Source of the DNA: Lobulomyces angularis
Lineage: Eukaryota; Chytridiomycota; Chytridiomycetes; Lobulomycetales; Lobulomycetaceae
Reading direction: 5' to 3'
Assembly (NCBI GenBank): GCA_027604685.1
Contig: JADHYX010000349.1
Span: 1 to 23,581, forward strand
Length of the DNA: 23,581 bases
This document shows positions 22,385 to 23,581 of the stretch, one piece after another (position 1 is the stretch's first letter; the number at the start of each line of letters is the position of its first letter). The translations under genes were made by a program, and so were the position numbers. The notes beneath the pieces are model-generated. The model was not told the origin of the DNA. It ran no database searches and was given only the letters and a program-made list of their open reading frames with translations.

Positions 22385-23320
22385 CTACCTTGATTTCGCT
22401 TGAACTTTTGGAGCAGCACCTTTTGCCTGCTGTTTTGAGGCAGTCCTTTTAGGCTGAACTTTTCCACTACTTGCAGCTAATTTTACCTTTTCAATTTTTT
22501 TTTTGTCTTGGGCTTCCTTTTTAGCTTGCTTAACTTTGTCTAATGCCATCTTACGAGCAGCTTCTCTTTCTGCCGGTTTTTGTGTACGCTTTGCTTTAAT
22601 AGACTCTAAAGTGACCCCGGCAACGGCTCTTTGCAGTTTAACTTCAAAAAGATTGTATAAATACCAATGTTTTAGTTTTTGTATATGAAGTAATTGATTT
22701 AGAAACATCTTTCAATTTTTTCATGGGAAGAATACACATACCAGTTCTTCTACTTCTCTTTTTTGCAACTTCTTCAGTAAAACCTTTTTTATGCAATCGT
22801 CTGAAAACAACTGTCCAATCTAATTTTGACGGTTTTAATCGTTGCAAAAAATATGATTCACATTTGCCATTCAAAAAACGGAATGTCTATTCAAAAATAG
22901 ATTAAGCTACAATTACAACTTTGAATCTCTGCTTACTTTACTATCACCACGAACATAAGTTCTACCATGACCAGGGTAAATTTTAAAACCAGAAAAATTA
23001 CAGATCTAAACATTAATTGTAAAAATTAATAAAAATTCAGTTTCACATTTTGCAATACTATTATAAAAACAAAAAAAAAAAAAAAAAACCAACCTCAGTT
23101 CTATAAAAATGGTTGAATTTATTAAAATAATTTTTTTAGTTTAAAATTTAATTAATTTTAATTCACAAAAAAAGTTCATTAAATTAAAGATGTCAAATCA
23201 TCCCATCCAAAATTTGTGTTAACATACTTTTTTTTTTTTAAAATGAAGGTTGAACATAAAAACCAATTTGACACAGTTTTTGTTGGAATATTTCTTTTTT
23301 ATATGTTCACATTACCTCAT
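22385..23320 (-). CDS. RPL24: 60S ribosomal protein eL24
   Basis: Large-subunit ribosomal protein eL24. Five exons, read on minus: 23316-23320 (ATGAG), 23094-23100 (7-nt microexon AACTGAG), 22937-23005, 22742-22886, 22385-22641, giving 160 aa, the usual family length. The spliced N-terminus reads [18 protein letters not shown], matching the universal M-K/R-x-E-I/L-C-x-FSG-x-KIYPG start; without the microexon, Thr-Glu would be missing and the frame lost. Further landmarks are [55 protein letters not shown], and a K/A-rich C-terminus ending VQAKSR. The introns are 215, 88, 50 and 100 nt, longer on average than elsewhere in the window, as is common for first introns of fungal ribosomal protein genes. 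I looked for box C/D snoRNA signals in the larger introns and found none that convinced me. Confidence 0.93.
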
Positions 23321-23581
23321 CCTGAATAACTATAAAAATGTATTTATATTCATGTGTAACGTTGAATACTTCCATATATAAAAATTTTCTTTCTTCTAAA
23401 GTATTTTAAGTACTTTTTTATAAATTTTTGTACTTATTTATAATTATATTTTTTTTTTTTTTCTTCATTTTTATATACATTTCTGTTTTGGATGTATGAT
23501 GTATGCATTTCATTGCTTGCAACTATCAAATTCCATATCATATATGTTAAGATGTACATCACTTACATGCAATTATATTAC
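23321..23581. other. Upstream region of eL24
   Basis: This should hold the eL24 promoter and leader, since that gene runs leftwards from 23320. It contains the right copy of the inverted repeat at 23422-23504. The last 80 bp have several CATATAT-like words but no open frame. A gene on plus could start beyond the window edge. Confidence 0.5.
23422..23504 (-). repeat. Inverted repeat, right copy
   Basis: Partner of 400-482 in inverted orientation. The core from CTTCATTTTTATAT to TGATGTAT is identical except for A/G and A/T at two sites. It lies about 100-185 bp upstream of the eL24 start codon. Outside the matched 83 bp the two flanks diverge at once, so the repeat has sharp ends. Confidence 0.75.

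Noticed and set aside
22246..22467. A 73-residue open frame on minus overlapping the eL24 last exon.
   Set aside because: It is an alternative frame of the real eL24 C-terminal exon and has no independent support.
22642..22741. Intron-hosted snoRNA in eL24 (100-nt and 215-nt introns).
   Set aside because: No proper box C (RUGAUGA) paired with box D (CUGA) was found in either intron.

Overview
This window is nuclear DNA of a eukaryote. It is very AT-rich, packed with protein genes, and full of short introns. Typical introns are 36-76 nt, with a few of 100-215 nt, and all but one that I placed are GT-AG. The organism looks like an early-diverging fungus or a close relative such as a Rozella-type or other opisthokont protist. 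The reasons are an eL24 ribosomal protein with a fungal-like sequence ([22 protein letters not shown]), metacaspases, a GATA finger with an 18-residue loop, and a fungal-sized WDR48. That placement is inference.

I found eight intron-rich genes and rebuilt each by joining exons so that splice phase is kept; every model sums to a multiple of three. From left to right: a minus-strand Ded1/DDX3-type DEAD-box helicase with three N-terminal CCCH zinc fingers (653-3491); an unrecognised minus-strand protein (3810-4853); a MOV10/SDE3-type RNA helicase on plus (4929-8291), divergent from it across about 75 bp; a stretch with decayed minus-strand coding signal (8533-9090); metacaspase A on plus (9154-12220); a minus-strand BTB-BACK protein with a C-terminal GATA finger (12522-14360); WDR48/UAF1 on minus (14642-18402); metacaspase B on minus (18666-22039); and ribosomal protein eL24 on minus (22385-23320), which includes a 7-nt microexon. 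No tRNA, rRNA, CRISPR array or transposon was seen.

The most interesting content is a set of unusual protein architectures. The helicase joins Nab2/ZC3H14-spaced CCCH fingers to a Ded1-type core. The two metacaspases are paralogues, and both carry a conserved C-x2-C-x13-H-x3-C finger (close to UBZ4 spacing) plus a shared domain I do not recognise, upstream of the caspase fold. The BTB-GATA protein resembles animal BTB-zinc finger factors but uses a GATA finger.

The left part holds two RNP helicases. The right part puts a deubiquitinase activator (WDR48) between two metacaspases that may carry ubiquitin-binding fingers. An inverted repeat of about 83 bp sits near both window ends (400-482 and 23422-23504).
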